A stretch of 64,000 nucleotides of DNA, taken from the NCBI GenBank assembly GCA_030950375.1, contig JAUZRN010000009.1, forward strand, positions 1-64,000. Direction: 5' to 3'. The notes below the pieces were generated by a model, which was not told the origin of the DNA, searched no databases, and saw nothing but the letters and a program-made list of their open reading frames with translations. Shown here in pieces: positions 53,042-63,575 of the stretch. Made by a program: the position numbers and the translations under genes. This stretch comes from Rhodothermus sp. (GTDB taxonomy: Bacteria; Bacteroidota; Rhodothermia; Rhodothermales; Rhodothermaceae). How positions within the stretch are numbered: position 1 is the stretch's first letter; the number at the start of each line of letters is the position of its first letter.

Positions 53042-53623
53042 GTGCTTTCCAGAGGCATCAATGCCGTCAAACACAAACCATTGCTGGTGGTGGTGAACCG
53101 TTTGCCCGTCCTTTTGAGTCTGATATGGCTTTTGGCAGGGTGTGCGGCGACGCGCAGTGTACAGGAGCAACGAGGGCCAGCTCCGGAAGAGGTCCCAATA
53201 AACTGGGCTATCTACGAAGACTTTGAGCCTGCTCGGTATCCGGATCCCCCGCCGCCACCGCTTGTGGTACAGCACGAGGTGCCCGTGGAGCTGATGGAGG
53301 GACGTGCCGGTGCTTCGGCAGTGCGAACGGTGGAGGGTTATCGGGTTCAGATTTTTCTTACCGAGAGCAAGGCAACGGCCGATAGCATTTACGCGACGGC
53401 GGCTGTCTGGTGGCGCCGGATGGCGGCGCAGGGAGCGCTGGAGGGGATTCCCGGTGCCCATGCGGATCCTCCACCGATCTATATTGTTTACCGCGCGCCT
53501 TACTACCGTATACGGCTGGGAAATTTTCGGACGCGCGAGGAGGCCGAGCGTCTGCGGGCGTTGGCCGCACGTCGTTTCGAAGGGGCGTTTGTTACGTCTG
53601 ATCAGGTGATCGTTAGCCAGTAG
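53042..53623 (+). CDS. SPOR-domain lipoprotein
   Basis: 193 residues from GTG 53042; another GTG at 53093 would leave a shorter lipoprotein signal. The lipobox is LIWLLAGC. A proline-rich linker (YPDPPPPPL) leads to a C-terminal SPOR domain: VEGYRVQIFLTESKATADSI ... YRAPYYRIRLGNFRTREEAERL. SPOR domains bind denuded murein strands at division or growth sites. It lies 20 nt after glgX and may share its transcript, without an obvious functional link. Confidence 0.85.
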   Translation: MLSRGINAVKHKPLLVVVNRLPVLLSLIWLLAGCAATRSVQEQRGPAPEEVPINWAIYEDFEPARYPDPPPPPLVVQHEVPVELMEGRAGASAVRTVEGYRVQIFLTESKATADSIYATAAVWWRRMAAQGALEGIPGAHADPPPIYIVYRAPYYRIRLGNFRTREEAERLRALAARRFEGAFVTSDQVIVSQ

Positions 53624-53627
53624 CCCT

Positions 53628-54101
53628 TCAGAGGCGCACGTACGGACCGATAATCGGGTGCCGGCGGAGTTGTTCGGCTTCTTCAGGCGTGGGACGCGTT
53701 GGACGATCCCGGTTTACGGCTACCATGCACAGAAAGCCGAGCGTTTCGTTTTCATCGGCCTGAAATTGATGCCAGGTCCAGGCCGGGATATGAATCAGGT
53801 CGAAGGGGGCGATTTCGCAAATTTGCTCGCCCACGATAGCGCGTCCCCGACCACGCAGAATCAGGACCGCGTGCACATGCGCGTGTCGTTCGAAGGTAGA
53901 GTAGCCGCCTGGTGCCACTTCAAAGTAGCGCAGCTCGGCCGGAAGGCCACTTTCAGGTCCGAACAGCACCTGGCGGGTAATGTCGCGAAAGTGCGTTCCT
54001 TCGGGCTTGTACTGCTTGAGCGGAACGGTTTCCCAGCGAAATCCTTCGACGTCAGGTTGAAAACGTCGGCAGGTAGCCGGAAGTGTCTGAACAGCAGCCA
54101 T
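53628..54101 (-). CDS. Cupin-domain protein
   Basis: 157 residues with a single cupin barrel. Motif 1 is GGYSTFERHAHVHAVLILRGRG, with a histidine set H-x-H-x-H, and motif 2 is DLIHIPAWTWHQFQA with the last histidine ligand. A mononuclear metal site is likely. The substrate is unknown. It converges on the SPOR gene with 4 nt between stops. Confidence 0.88.
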   Translation of the reverse strand: MAAVQTLPATCRRFQPDVEGFRWETVPLKQYKPEGTHFRDITRQVLFGPESGLPAELRYFEVAPGGYSTFERHAHVHAVLILRGRGRAIVGEQICEIAPFDLIHIPAWTWHQFQADENETLGFLCMVAVNRDRPTRPTPEEAEQLRRHPIIGPYVRL

Positions 54102-54185
54102 GGCCGTTTTCGGCTTGAAAGATGTCGGTCTTTGGACGATACAGTGGGGGTGCCTGTGTAGTTCCGAGGCTGTCGTTTCTTGAGG

Positions 54186-54596
54186 ATGAGATCATCTATT
54201 TTTCCGCAGATTGTACCTGTTGACTGGCGTTTTCCGGAAGAGATGGCTGCGCTGTGTCTGGCGTTTGCGATCCAGGCTGATCAAGCGGATAACCTGGAGC
54301 GTTGGATGCAAGCTTTGACACCAGAAGTGGCATCGTCCAGACGTCGTGCGGCGTTGGAGGCGGTACGGATGTTTTTTGAAGCAGGTCTGGGGATGGCGCT
54401 GGTGGCGTGGGTGCTGGAAGTGCGAGCACCGCGCTGGTCGCGCAGGCGGCGGCGGCATGTGTTGCAGGTGTTGACCGACTGGGCTGTGGCCTGCGGAGCC
54501 CCTCGGGAACAACTGCAGATCCTGTTTAAGCTGGAGCAACTCGATAGCCTGCGTGGTCGGGAGATAGGGCGCTACGGGGATCGGCCGCCCCGCTAA
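54186..54596 (+). CDS. Protein of unknown function, 136 residues
   Basis: Starts at ATG 54186 (a TTG six nt earlier is an alternative). The product is helical with LRF-like short motifs, a basic RWSRRRRRHVLQVLTDW stretch in the middle and KLEQLDSLRGREIGRYG at the end. No family is recognised. Its 3' end overlaps the convergent flippase gene by 4 nt. Confidence 0.55.
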   Translation: MRSSIFPQIVPVDWRFPEEMAALCLAFAIQADQADNLERWMQALTPEVASSRRRAALEAVRMFFEAGLGMALVAWVLEVRAPRWSRRRRRHVLQVLTDWAVACGAPREQLQILFKLEQLDSLRGREIGRYGDRPPR

Positions 54597-56035
54597 CGGA
54601 CCGATTGAGCCCGGTGCCGTTCGAGCCAGGTGCTGAGTCCCAGATAGAAGGGCACGCTGAGCAGGGCCAGTGTAAGATAGACGGAAGGATTCAGCCAGGT
54701 AGCTGTCAGGTAAAGCAAACCCAGCAGCAGCAGGCTGTAGCGCAGGTAGCGGAACAACGGGGCAAAAACGTCAGCGACAGAGGCGCCGGCCAGGTGCAGT
54801 AGCACACTCAGCTGGATGGTTCGTCCCAGCGCACCGGTCAGTCCGAGCAAGAGCAGCGCTGTTTCGGGATGCCCATACAGGCCCCCTATAATCAGGGCGA
54901 GGGTTTGAAGCAGAAAAAGCAGGGCGCTTGTAGCCAGGTCGGTGCGCTGGCGTTCCAGTACGTCGAAGAGGCGGCTCAGGGGGGAGGCCAGACCCGCCAG
55001 CAGGAGCCAGGGCGTGATCCAGGCGGCATACTGGCCGGCCGTCCGCCACGGTGTCCCGAAGACGAAGGCGAACAGCTCAGGGCCCATCATGATGAGCAAC
55101 AGGGCCGGGTAGAGTCCGATCTGAAGCAGGCGGTGGTAGACGCGGAGGGTAAGGAGACGCAACGCATTGCTGCGACGTACCTCGGCAGCACGTACAAAGA
55201 AAACTTGGCCGGTAGCCCCACCCACCAGCCCCATGGGAACGGTCAGCACCATAAAGGCGCGTCCAAAAAATCCCAGTACCTGAGCATCGAAAAACGCCAG
55301 CAACAGCAGGAAGGGAAGTCGCATGCTCAGGGCGTTGAGCAGAGCGGCCGGAAGCGTAAACAGCGGAAAGTGGCGATAGCGGTGAGCCAGGGCGTGCAGC
55401 GGAGGGGAGGGCTTCGACAGAATCGAATGGGTACGATGCAGACGCCAGCTGTAAAGCAGCAGGGTACTCAGGTGACCGCTCAGGAAGCCCCCAATGAGAC
55501 CGGTAGCACCGGCCTGTATGGGAGGCAGGCCGGCCACCAGGCGCACCGTTGCGGTCGTGGTGGCACGCAGGGCGGTGCCAGCCGAAAGCGTACGAAATGC
55601 CTGTCGGCGCATGAGCCACAGTTCGGCCAGGCGGCCGCTACCCATGAGCAGAAGGGTGGGGGCCAGCCAGGGCAACCAGTCGGCCAGTGCTGTTCGATGC
55701 TGCAGGAGCAGGCGGGCCGGCAGGCTCAGCAACAGGCAAAGCATGCTGAGACCAATGAGCACGTATACGGCAAGCCGAAGCAGGCCACGGGCCTCGGCGT
55801 CATCGGCAGGAAGCAGCAGGGCGTCTTCGTAACGAAGCGTACCCAACACGAACAGCAGACTCACCAGCGCTACGAAGGCGTCCAGTATCCCAAACGCTTC
55901 CGGAGTATAGAGCCGCGTCAGCAGTGGCTGCGTCAGATACGAGAGGGTCAGCGCCAGCGACGAGCCGGACAACAGCGTCAGCACTGGCCTTCTCAATGAG
56001 TGAGCGTGTGAAGACGGGGGCGGGATAGGGTCCAT
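54593..56035 (-). CDS. Oligosaccharide flippase-like membrane protein (Wzx/MATE-like)
   Basis: 480 residues with about 12-14 membrane segments. The pattern LTLSYLTQPLLTRLYTPEAFGILDAFVALVSLLFVLGTLRYEDALLLP is typical of polysaccharide-exporting MOP flippases; FGRAFMVLTVPMGLVGGATGQVFFVRAAE is the mid-protein signature. It probably flips a lipid-linked sugar across the inner membrane. It follows the acetyltransferase gene by 9 nt; no glycosyltransferase is visible. Confidence 0.88.
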   Translation of the reverse strand: MDPIPPPSSHAHSLRRPVLTLLSGSSLALTLSYLTQPLLTRLYTPEAFGILDAFVALVSLLFVLGTLRYEDALLLPADDAEARGLLRLAVYVLIGLSMLCLLLSLPARLLLQHRTALADWLPWLAPTLLLMGSGRLAELWLMRRQAFRTLSAGTALRATTTATVRLVAGLPPIQAGATGLIGGFLSGHLSTLLLYSWRLHRTHSILSKPSPPLHALAHRYRHFPLFTLPAALLNALSMRLPFLLLLAFFDAQVLGFFGRAFMVLTVPMGLVGGATGQVFFVRAAEVRRSNALRLLTLRVYHRLLQIGLYPALLLIMMGPELFAFVFGTPWRTAGQYAAWITPWLLLAGLASPLSRLFDVLERQRTDLATSALLFLLQTLALIIGGLYGHPETALLLLGLTGALGRTIQLSVLLHLAGASVADVFAPLFRYLRYSLLLLGLLYLTATWLNPSVYLTLALLSVPFYLGLSTWLERHRAQSVR

Positions 56036-56044
56036 GGGTTCAGT

Positions 56045-56983
56045 TCAGCGCAGGCCTGGCACGTGACGTAGCAGCGCTTGCAGCAAAGATCGGTCGTAGG
56101 TCAGCCGAAAGTATAGCCGCAGTTTCGGATTGAAACGGCGCTTGAACTCGGCGATAGAGGGTGTATTGGCTCCGACAAAGTCGAACCACCGGAATCCTTC
56201 GGCGCGAAGTCGTGGCCACAGGTGTCCCAGCAGTACGGTCATTGCCGGACCAGGTTTGCTGCCGGCCAGCCAGTACCAGACGCGGGGGGGGTGTACCATG
56301 AGGGCAACGGCTGCTTCGGTATGTCCCGTTGCATGCTGGGCTCCAAACAGCCGAATCAGGCCGGAGGTTGCAAGTGTTTCGAGTAGGGGTGTAAGGCGAG
56401 GGGCCGGGGCTGGTGGACGGCGGTGATGACGCTGGTAGCTGGCTTCCACAAGGTGGGCCAGGACCGGAGCCAGCGCCACATCTTCGATCAGCCGGTAGGC
56501 GGAGGCCGCTTTTCGAAAAAGGCGGCGTGGATTTTCGGACCAGTGTGTGGGGGAGGTCTGTGCCAGATCGATTTCGTAGGTGTAAAGTGGGTGTGCGTGC
56601 CAGCCGCTCCAGAGGGCCGGACGCACGTCAAGCCATTGGGGCGGTAGGTGCAGGTCAATACGGGCATAGCGCCGGGTCAGTGCAGTCAACAGACGACCGG
56701 GCAGAGCGGCTTTATCACTGGAGGTCGTGCAGATCAAAGGTGATTCCGGCAACAACGGTGGGTGCGTTGCCAGACGCCAGGGGCCCTGTTGGCGAACCAG
56801 CAGGGCTACGGCAGCTGTGTCGTGCGTTTCGGCTTCCTCGACTTCGACCACCTCAATCGGCCGATCAAAAAGCTGTCCCAGGGCTTCCAGGAAGAGCGGA
56901 TGTGCAAACGGCGACGCTCGGGTAGCCTGTAGCGCTTCCCAGCGTCGCCGTCCTTCTGGATCGTCCAAGCGGTAGAAGACCAC
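56045..56983 (-). CDS. FemAB/BioF2-like acyltransferase
   Basis: 312 residues in the double-GNAT FemAB-like style: ASPFAHPLFLEALGQLFDRPIEV near the start, SENPRRLFRKAASAYRLIED in the middle, and the characteristic end FDFVGANTPSIAEFKRRFNPKLRLYFRL. Such enzymes move acyl or aminoacyl groups onto polysaccharide or peptidoglycan precursors. It lies directly upstream of the flippase, supporting a surface-glycan role. The acyl donor is unknown. Confidence 0.8.
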   Translation of the reverse strand: MVFYRLDDPEGRRRWEALQATRASPFAHPLFLEALGQLFDRPIEVVEVEEAETHDTAAVALLVRQQGPWRLATHPPLLPESPLICTTSSDKAALPGRLLTALTRRYARIDLHLPPQWLDVRPALWSGWHAHPLYTYEIDLAQTSPTHWSENPRRLFRKAASAYRLIEDVALAPVLAHLVEASYQRHHRRPPAPAPRLTPLLETLATSGLIRLFGAQHATGHTEAAVALMVHPPRVWYWLAGSKPGPAMTVLLGHLWPRLRAEGFRWFDFVGANTPSIAEFKRRFNPKLRLYFRLTYDRSLLQALLRHVPGLR

Positions 56984-57013
56984 GAGCGTGCGCGAACGCC
57001 TGACGTTCCGGCT

Positions 57014-58417
57014 TCAGAGAATATACTGACTCAGATCCCGATTTTGTACAATGCCACGCAGCCGCTGCTCCACCAGATCGGCATCTACGACGATCTTGCG
57101 ATCTTCGGGTACATTATCCGGCACGTCGAAAAGGATATCTTCCAGAAGTGTGGTCAGCACGGTATGCAACCGGCGGGCGCCAATGTTTTCGACCTCTTCG
57201 TTCACGCGGGCGGCAATTTCGGCAATCTTGCGAACGGCTGCATCGGTGAATTCAATCTCAACGCCTTCTGCTTTCAACAGGGCCTGGTACTGCTTGAGCA
57301 GCGCGTTTTTAGGTTGCGTCAGGATCTTGTAGAAGTCCTCTTCGGTCAGGCTCTTTAGCTCTACGCGGATGGGAAAGCGGCCCTGCAGTTCCGGGATCAG
57401 GTCACTGGGTTTGGCTACGTGGAAGGCCCCGCTGGCAATAAAGAGAATGTGGTCAGTGCGAACCATGCCATATTTGGTCATGACACTACAGCCTTCCACC
57501 AGGGGCAGCAGGTCGCGCTGCACCCCTTCCCGTGATACGTCCGGGCCACCGCGCGCACTGTCCCGGGCCGCTACCTTGTCGATTTCATCGATAAAGACAA
57601 TGCCCGATTGTTCTACCCGCTCCAGTGCTTCGCGCGTGACTTTGTCCATGTCAATCAGTTTCTGTGCTTCCTCCTGGGTAAGGATTTCGCGCGCTTCGGC
57701 CACTGTGACACGGCGTTTTTTGCGACGGCGACCTGTCAGGTTGCCGAACAGCTCCTGCAGGTTGACGCCCATTTCTTCGATGCCCATAGGCCCGAAGACC
57801 TGGACCATGGGCATGGAATCCGAAGCTACCTCGATTTCGATTTCGCGATCGTCCAGTTCGCCTGCCTTGAGCTTTTCACGAAAGCGTTGGCGGGTGCGTT
57901 CGCGGCTTTCCGCCTCGGCCTGGTCAGTAACCGTAGAGGCGGTGCTCTGTAGGAAGAATCCTGGTCCGGGCATTGCCTGCGGTTGAGGCGATGGCTGAGG
58001 AGGGGGGACCAGAATATCCAGGATGCGTTCTTCGGCCAGCTCACGGGCGCGGTCGCGCACGCGTTGCTCGTGCTCTTCACGCACCATGTTGACGGCAATG
58101 TCAACCAGATCACGGATCATACTGTCCACGTCGCGCCCCACATATCCGACTTCGGTAAACTTGGTAGCCTCTACCTTGATAAAGGGAGCACCGGCCAGCT
58201 TGGCCAGGCGGCGGGCGATTTCCGTTTTTCCCACCCCTGTAGGGCCGATCATCAGAATATTGTTCGGCACAATCTCTTCCCGCATCTCTGGCGGGGCATT
58301 CAGCCGACGCCAGCGGTTACGCAGGGCAATGGCTACGCACTTTTTGGCTTCGTCCTGGCCGATAATGTATTTATCCAGCTCTGCGACGATCTCGCGTGGC
58401 GTCAGTTCACGCTTCAT
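57014..58417 (-). CDS. hslU: HslU, ATPase subunit of the HslUV protease
   Basis: 467 residues from the ATG at 58417, which has AGGAGG 6 nt upstream. The N-terminus [37 protein letters not shown] is typical, Walker A is GPTGVGKT (58-65), Walker B is [12 protein letters not shown], and the C-terminus ends LSQYIL, which inserts into HslV. The intermediate (I) domain spans roughly residues 110-235. It unfolds substrates for HslV. hslV lies upstream on the same strand but is separated by an NYN-domain gene. Confidence 0.98.
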   Translation of the reverse strand: MKRELTPREIVAELDKYIIGQDEAKKCVAIALRNRWRRLNAPPEMREEIVPNNILMIGPTGVGKTEIARRLAKLAGAPFIKVEATKFTEVGYVGRDVDSMIRDLVDIAVNMVREEHEQRVRDRARELAEERILDILVPPPQPSPQPQAMPGPGFFLQSTASTVTDQAEAESRERTRQRFREKLKAGELDDREIEIEVASDSMPMVQVFGPMGIEEMGVNLQELFGNLTGRRRKKRRVTVAEAREILTQEEAQKLIDMDKVTREALERVEQSGIVFIDEIDKVAARDSARGGPDVSREGVQRDLLPLVEGCSVMTKYGMVRTDHILFIASGAFHVAKPSDLIPELQGRFPIRVELKSLTEEDFYKILTQPKNALLKQYQALLKAEGVEIEFTDAAVRKIAEIAARVNEEVENIGARRLHTVLTTLLEDILFDVPDNVPEDRKIVVDADLVEQRLRGIVQNRDLSQYIL

Positions 58418-58471
58418 CCCGGCCTCCTGATGGGTAAGGGTTTCGGCTTCCATAGCAGACAGGTTGACGAT

Positions 58472-59425
58472 TTACAGCGCCGAGGGTTCTTCTCCGGCGG
58501 CATCTTCAACGTGATCGTCGTTAGATAGATCTCCGTTGGTAGGGGTATCCAGGTGGGTCATTTGTTCCAGGGTTTCCCGGATGCGGTGCACGTCTGGATG
58601 GTTCTCATGCAGGATGAGTACGGTATAGTCATAGGGGAAGCCCCGTCGCCGTTCCAGGCGAACTGCCCCTGCAGCTTCGAGGCGGTGGATGAGTTCTTTA
58701 GGCTCTACGTCGGGTTCATCGAGTGCTTCCGACATTTTTCGGAGCAGAGGAGTCAGGTAGATTTCCTCGTAGCGTCCAAAGTGTTCAACGATCAGCTCAA
58801 GGGCACGCAGGGCTGCCGGATCGTCGGTCAGGGGTTGCAAGGAAGCGGAAGACGTAAGGGAGGGGGGAGCGGGGTTGCCGGGCAGATGCGTCAGTAATTG
58901 ACGGAGACCGGCGTGTTCCAGAATCGGGCGTGGATCGAGCAACAGGCGATCGCCCAGGCGCTCGTGCACCAGGTCGGAGGGTGGCGTCAATTGGAGCAGG
59001 GCCACCTGGCGCCCGTGGCTACGCAGGTGTTCCATCAGGGGTAAATAGGAAAGATTGCCGCTGACCACCACAAACGTCTGCACCTCCGGGTGCGTCTGTA
59101 ACATCTGGAGGGCGTCGATGGTGAGCTGTAGCTGACGACTTGGAGCCTCCAGGCTGGAGGGAATCAGGCAGGGCTCGATCCCCTGTTCAGCAAGGGCGCG
59201 TTGAATGGCCAGTCCGTCAGGGTATTGTTCGAAGTCGGCATAGGCCCGGCCGCGTACTACACGAAATCGGCGGCGTGCCAGCAGGTAACGACGGAGGCTG
59301 TAGAGCAGATCGGCCAGCTGTCCGTTGATGTCGGAATGCGTTTGTAGATAGCGTGCAGTTTGCTGATACAGGTTTTCGTAGTCGACAAAAAGCGCCGTGG
59401 TTCGAGTCGGTTTTCTGGAATGCAT
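58472..59425 (-). CDS. NYN/PIN-like domain protein (LabA/DUF88-type)
   Basis: 317 residues from ATG 59425. The NYN fold is seen in TTALFVDYENLYQQTARYL, GRAYADFEQYPDGLAIQRALAEQGIEPCLIPSS and LQLTIDALQMLQTHPEVQTFVVVSGNLSYLPLMEHLRSHGRQVALL, with aspartates for a metal-dependent nuclease site (D18, E20 and the D in TIDAL). The usual VSGDSDF motif reads VSGNLSY, which may weaken the site. A second, winged-helix-like domain follows (~residues 210-290). The putative RNase gene lies between hslV and hslU in tight spacing. Confidence 0.82.
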   Translation of the reverse strand: MHSRKPTRTTALFVDYENLYQQTARYLQTHSDINGQLADLLYSLRRYLLARRRFRVVRGRAYADFEQYPDGLAIQRALAEQGIEPCLIPSSLEAPSRQLQLTIDALQMLQTHPEVQTFVVVSGNLSYLPLMEHLRSHGRQVALLQLTPPSDLVHERLGDRLLLDPRPILEHAGLRQLLTHLPGNPAPPSLTSSASLQPLTDDPAALRALELIVEHFGRYEEIYLTPLLRKMSEALDEPDVEPKELIHRLEAAGAVRLERRRGFPYDYTVLILHENHPDVHRIRETLEQMTHLDTPTNGDLSNDDHVEDAAGEEPSAL

Positions 59426-59448
59426 ATGAGCCATTATTGGTGCAAAAA

Positions 59449-60009
59449 TTATTTTTTGTTCTGGGAGACAATCTCTAAAATGGTAAGCTCATGGTTGGTG
59501 TAGATGCAGATGTCGGCCGCAATGGAGAGGGCTTCTTCGACGATTTCCCGGGCCGACAGGTCGGAGCGGTGTTTGCGGAGGGCGCGGGCAGCTGCCAGGG
59601 CGAAGGGGCCGCCAGATCCAATGGCTACGATATCGTCGTCGGGCTCAATCAGGTCACCATTGCCGCTGATAAGCAGCAGCCGGTCCGGCGAGGCCACTGC
59701 CAGCAGCGCATCCAGGCGGCGCAGGTAGCGATCGGTGCGCCAGTCCTTGGCCAGTTCGACAGCCGCGCGTAGCACATTGCCGCCGTGTTGCTGGAGCTTG
59801 CCTTCAAAGCGTTCGAAAAGCGTCAGAGCATCGGCAGTGGCACCGGCAAAGCCCGCCAGAATTTTTCCGTTATAGAGTGCGCGCACCTTCTGGGCGCGGC
59901 GTTTCATGACGGTGTTGCCCAGTGTAGCCTGGCCGTCGGCGCCCAGGGCGACTTTGCCATTGTGTCGTATGCCCAGGACGGTAGTACCATGTATCTGTTG
60001 GTGGGGCAT
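59449..60009 (-). CDS. hslV: HslV, proteolytic subunit of the HslUV protease
   Basis: 186 residues from ATG 60009 ([31 protein letters not shown]). By alignment the catalytic threonine would be the first of the GTT pair (Thr9) after an eight-residue propeptide, like CodW rather than E. coli Hsl[37 protein letters not shown] and [16 protein letters not shown] are family features. It forms a double-hexamer threonine protease driven by HslU. dacB ends 70 nt upstream; the NYN gene begins 23 nt downstream. Confidence 0.96.
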   Translation of the reverse strand: MPHQQIHGTTVLGIRHNGKVALGADGQATLGNTVMKRRAQKVRALYNGKILAGFAGATADALTLFERFEGKLQQHGGNVLRAAVELAKDWRTDRYLRRLDALLAVASPDRLLLISGNGDLIEPDDDIVAIGSGGPFALAAARALRKHRSDLSAREIVEEALSIAADICIYTNHELTILEIVSQNKK

Positions 60010-60079
60010 GGGTTGTCCGCGGTCCCGTTCGCGTACAAGGTGCGGTCCATGAACGGCCAGAGGGGAGGGGTTGATCCCG

Positions 60080-61582
60080 TCAGTGACGATAACGAGCGAG
60101 CTGTTCCACAAAGGCATCGATGGTACGACGGACCTGGCGGGTGGGTACGGTGTAATGGTTGCAAAACAGCGCAAAAGCCAGCAGATGACCGTCGGGCGTG
60201 CGGACGTATCCGGCCAGGGCGCTTGCGTTGGAGAGGGTTCCGGTTTTGGCCCGAACGTTTCCACGTGCGCGGCCGGTGCGGAAGCGGTCCTGGAGCGTGG
60301 TTTCTGCTTCACCACCGGTAGGTAGGGAGGCATAAAACGTATGCCATACTGCGCGATTCGGATGATGAGCCATGTAGGCCAGCAGGCGGACTGTGGCTTC
60401 GGGTGTAACGAGATTCTGGGAAGAGAGGCCGGAACCGTCTACAAACTGGATGCGGCTGGTGTCGATACCGGCCCGGAGCCAGGTGCGTGCGGCGGCAGCC
60501 AGTCCCATTTCGGCAGAGCCGGGATGCAGGGTCGTATCGGTAACCGGTCGTTCAGCACCGAGCGTCCGGAGAAGCATCTCGGCGTACAGGTTCTGACTCC
60601 GACGGTTGATAATGCGCACGATCTCCGAAAGCGGCGGTGATGTGTAGGTAGCCACTGTCCACAGGTTCGGGGCGCTGTAGTCTGGTTTGATCGAAAGTTC
60701 GTCCACATCGACCGGTCGCCCTTCAATGGCGATACCTTCGGCCAGCAATACCTCACGTAGAACGTGTACGAAAAAGCGGGTAGGATTGTGGACCGTAAGC
60801 GATTCGGTATCGCGACGACCTTCGGGCACACGGCTGAACAACAAGATCGTATTGGTACCGGGAAGGCGCTGATAGCCTTCTTTCAGTTTCTGGCCGGCAG
60901 GAATCGTATACGTCTGATTGATGAGCTGGACGTAGGTGGTTGGCGGCTCCCAGGAGATGCGGCCTGGCTCGCCCGGTCGACCTGCTTCGATGGTAACGTC
61001 CACGCAGTTGTCATTGAACGATAGGGCACTGATCTCAGCGGCATACCAGTAGGTCAGGTCGTCCCAGCTCCAGCCTGTGCCGAGGGGTGTGTCGTCGAAG
61101 TAGTCGTCGTCGCCGATGAGATCGCCGGTGATACGTCGGATGCCGTAGCGACGCAATGAATCGGCCCAGGTGCGAAAAATGGCTGTGCGGTCGCCATCGG
61201 TAAAGCGGCCCCCGATTGCCGGATCGCCAGCACCCCGGACGATGAGATTGCCGTGAAGGACGCCATCAATGACAGGACCGTCGGCTAACAGTCGGGTAGT
61301 GTAGCGATAATCAGGACCGAGTTGTTCGAGGGCGGCTGCTGTGACGAACAGCTTGGTGACAGAGGCGGGCGTGAAGTTCTGGCGGGTGTGGCGCGCATAG
61401 AGTACGGTACTGTCCTGCAGATTCAGCACAAGCGCTCCCCAGAATGCTGGTTCATAGGTGGGCGCGTCAAGCAGGTGATCCAGTGTGGCTTGCAGCTGCG
61501 CAGTCGATTGCGCACGCAGTGCGCCTGTCCATCCTGTCAGGCTACACAGCAACAGCAGAAACAGACCGGATCGCAGGTGCAT
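60080..61582 (-). CDS. dacB: D-Ala-D-Ala carboxypeptidase/endopeptidase, PBP4 (S13) family
   Basis: 500 residues with signal peptide ([19 protein letters not shown]). The serine motif is NFTPASVTK (Ser74, Lys77), the second motif is DGSGLS with SSQNLV, and the third is [17 protein letters not shown]. The family cleaves D-Ala from stem peptides or crosslinks in the periplasm. It begins 3 nt after mreC and is thus part of the mre cluster, linking murein trimming to elongation. Confidence 0.95.
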   Translation of the reverse strand: MHLRSGLFLLLLCSLTGWTGALRAQSTAQLQATLDHLLDAPTYEPAFWGALVLNLQDSTVLYARHTRQNFTPASVTKLFVTAAALEQLGPDYRYTTRLLADGPVIDGVLHGNLIVRGAGDPAIGGRFTDGDRTAIFRTWADSLRRYGIRRITGDLIGDDDYFDDTPLGTGWSWDDLTYWYAAEISALSFNDNCVDVTIEAGRPGEPGRISWEPPTTYVQLINQTYTIPAGQKLKEGYQRLPGTNTILLFSRVPEGRRDTESLTVHNPTRFFVHVLREVLLAEGIAIEGRPVDVDELSIKPDYSAPNLWTVATYTSPPLSEIVRIINRRSQNLYAEMLLRTLGAERPVTDTTLHPGSAEMGLAAAARTWLRAGIDTSRIQFVDGSGLSSQNLVTPEATVRLLAYMAHHPNRAVWHTFYASLPTGGEAETTLQDRFRTGRARGNVRAKTGTLSNASALAGYVRTPDGHLLAFALFCNHYTVPTRQVRRTIDAFVEQLARYRH

Positions 61583-61585
61583 AGC

Positions 61586-62410
61586 TCAGGGCATGTTAGC
61601 GAGATCCAGTTGTTGGCGTTCTGAATCGGGAAGACGCAGGATCACGAACACATAGGAGGCTCGGTCCAGCGGGGAAGCGGGTTCCAGGTAGATACGCAGC
61701 GTATTCAATCCGGGCAAACGGATCACGTCCGTGATGCGGCCTACCGGGAAACCCGGAGGAAAGATGTTGCTGTAGGGAGCGGTGACCACCAGCATACCGG
61801 GCTGTACGGGTTCGGTTCGGCTGACCGACTCCATGAGGAGGCGACGGAGCTGCTCACCATCCCATCGCACGATACCCATGGCCCCGATAGGTTGAATACG
61901 AGCTGCCACCCGAAAGTCTGTGTTCAGATAAGGAAGCACCCGCGCATAGTGCGAAGTAACCAGGACGACCGTACCGATGATGCCCTGATCGTCAACAACG
62001 GCCATGCCGGGGCGGACACCGTCGATACGACCCACATCAATCGTCAGAAGGTTACGTTGCCGGGTGATGTCTTTAGCCACGATCCGAGCAGCGCGGACTG
62101 GCAGCGTGCGGAAGGTGTCGCGCAGTGCCAGCAGACGGGTCAGGCGTTCATTGGCAATCAGCGCTTCACGGGCACGTGCCAGCTCGCCGGCCAGGCGAAT
62201 GTTTTCGGCACGGAGGCGTTCGTTTTCCTCCAGGGCGCGAAAGTAATGACCCGCCCAGGCCAACCGCGCTTCTACCCGAGCTGCCAGCTCCAGGGTCAAG
62301 GCACGTAGACCCTGCAGGATCGGCCTGTTATGTGCAAATAGCAGGCTGAGCGCCAGGCCCAGTGCTATCAGCAGGAACAGGGCATCGACGAACCAGTGCG
62401 TGCGCGTCAT
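61586..62410 (-). CDS. mreC: Rod-shape-determining protein MreC
   Basis: 274 residues: one N-terminal membrane segment (WFVDALFLLIALGLALSLLF), a coiled coil (LEENERLRAENIRLAGELARAREAL), then the beta domain with VRAARIVAKDITRQRNLLTIDVGRIDGVRPGMAVVDDQGIIGTVV and LLVVTAPYSNIFPPGFPVGRI-like strands. It connects cytoplasmic MreB to the periplasmic elongasome. The start follows the mreB stop by 2 nt. mreD is not the next gene; dacB takes its place. Confidence 0.94.
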   Translation of the reverse strand: MTRTHWFVDALFLLIALGLALSLLFAHNRPILQGLRALTLELAARVEARLAWAGHYFRALEENERLRAENIRLAGELARAREALIANERLTRLLALRDTFRTLPVRAARIVAKDITRQRNLLTIDVGRIDGVRPGMAVVDDQGIIGTVVLVTSHYARVLPYLNTDFRVAARIQPIGAMGIVRWDGEQLRRLLMESVSRTEPVQPGMLVVTAPYSNIFPPGFPVGRITDVIRLPGLNTLRIYLEPASPLDRASYVFVILRLPDSERQQLDLANMP

Positions 62411-62412
62411 GG

Positions 62413-63426
<1,014 letters not shown>

Positions 63427-63575
63427 TTACAAATCAGGTTTGAATCCGGGCCTGCTGGCTATGGTGCAAACAGGCCAGGAAGGTTCTACAAAAACACCGA
63501 TCATACAGGCAGTGCGCCTTTAAAATAGTGAACTGGCTGGCAAATAGATCCACACGCCAGCGAAAAAGTACACCG

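Noticed and set aside
54869-55999. 376-codon plus-strand open frame opposite the flippase
   Set aside because: Glutamine/glycine-rich shadow of a hydrophobic membrane protein; no supporting signals.
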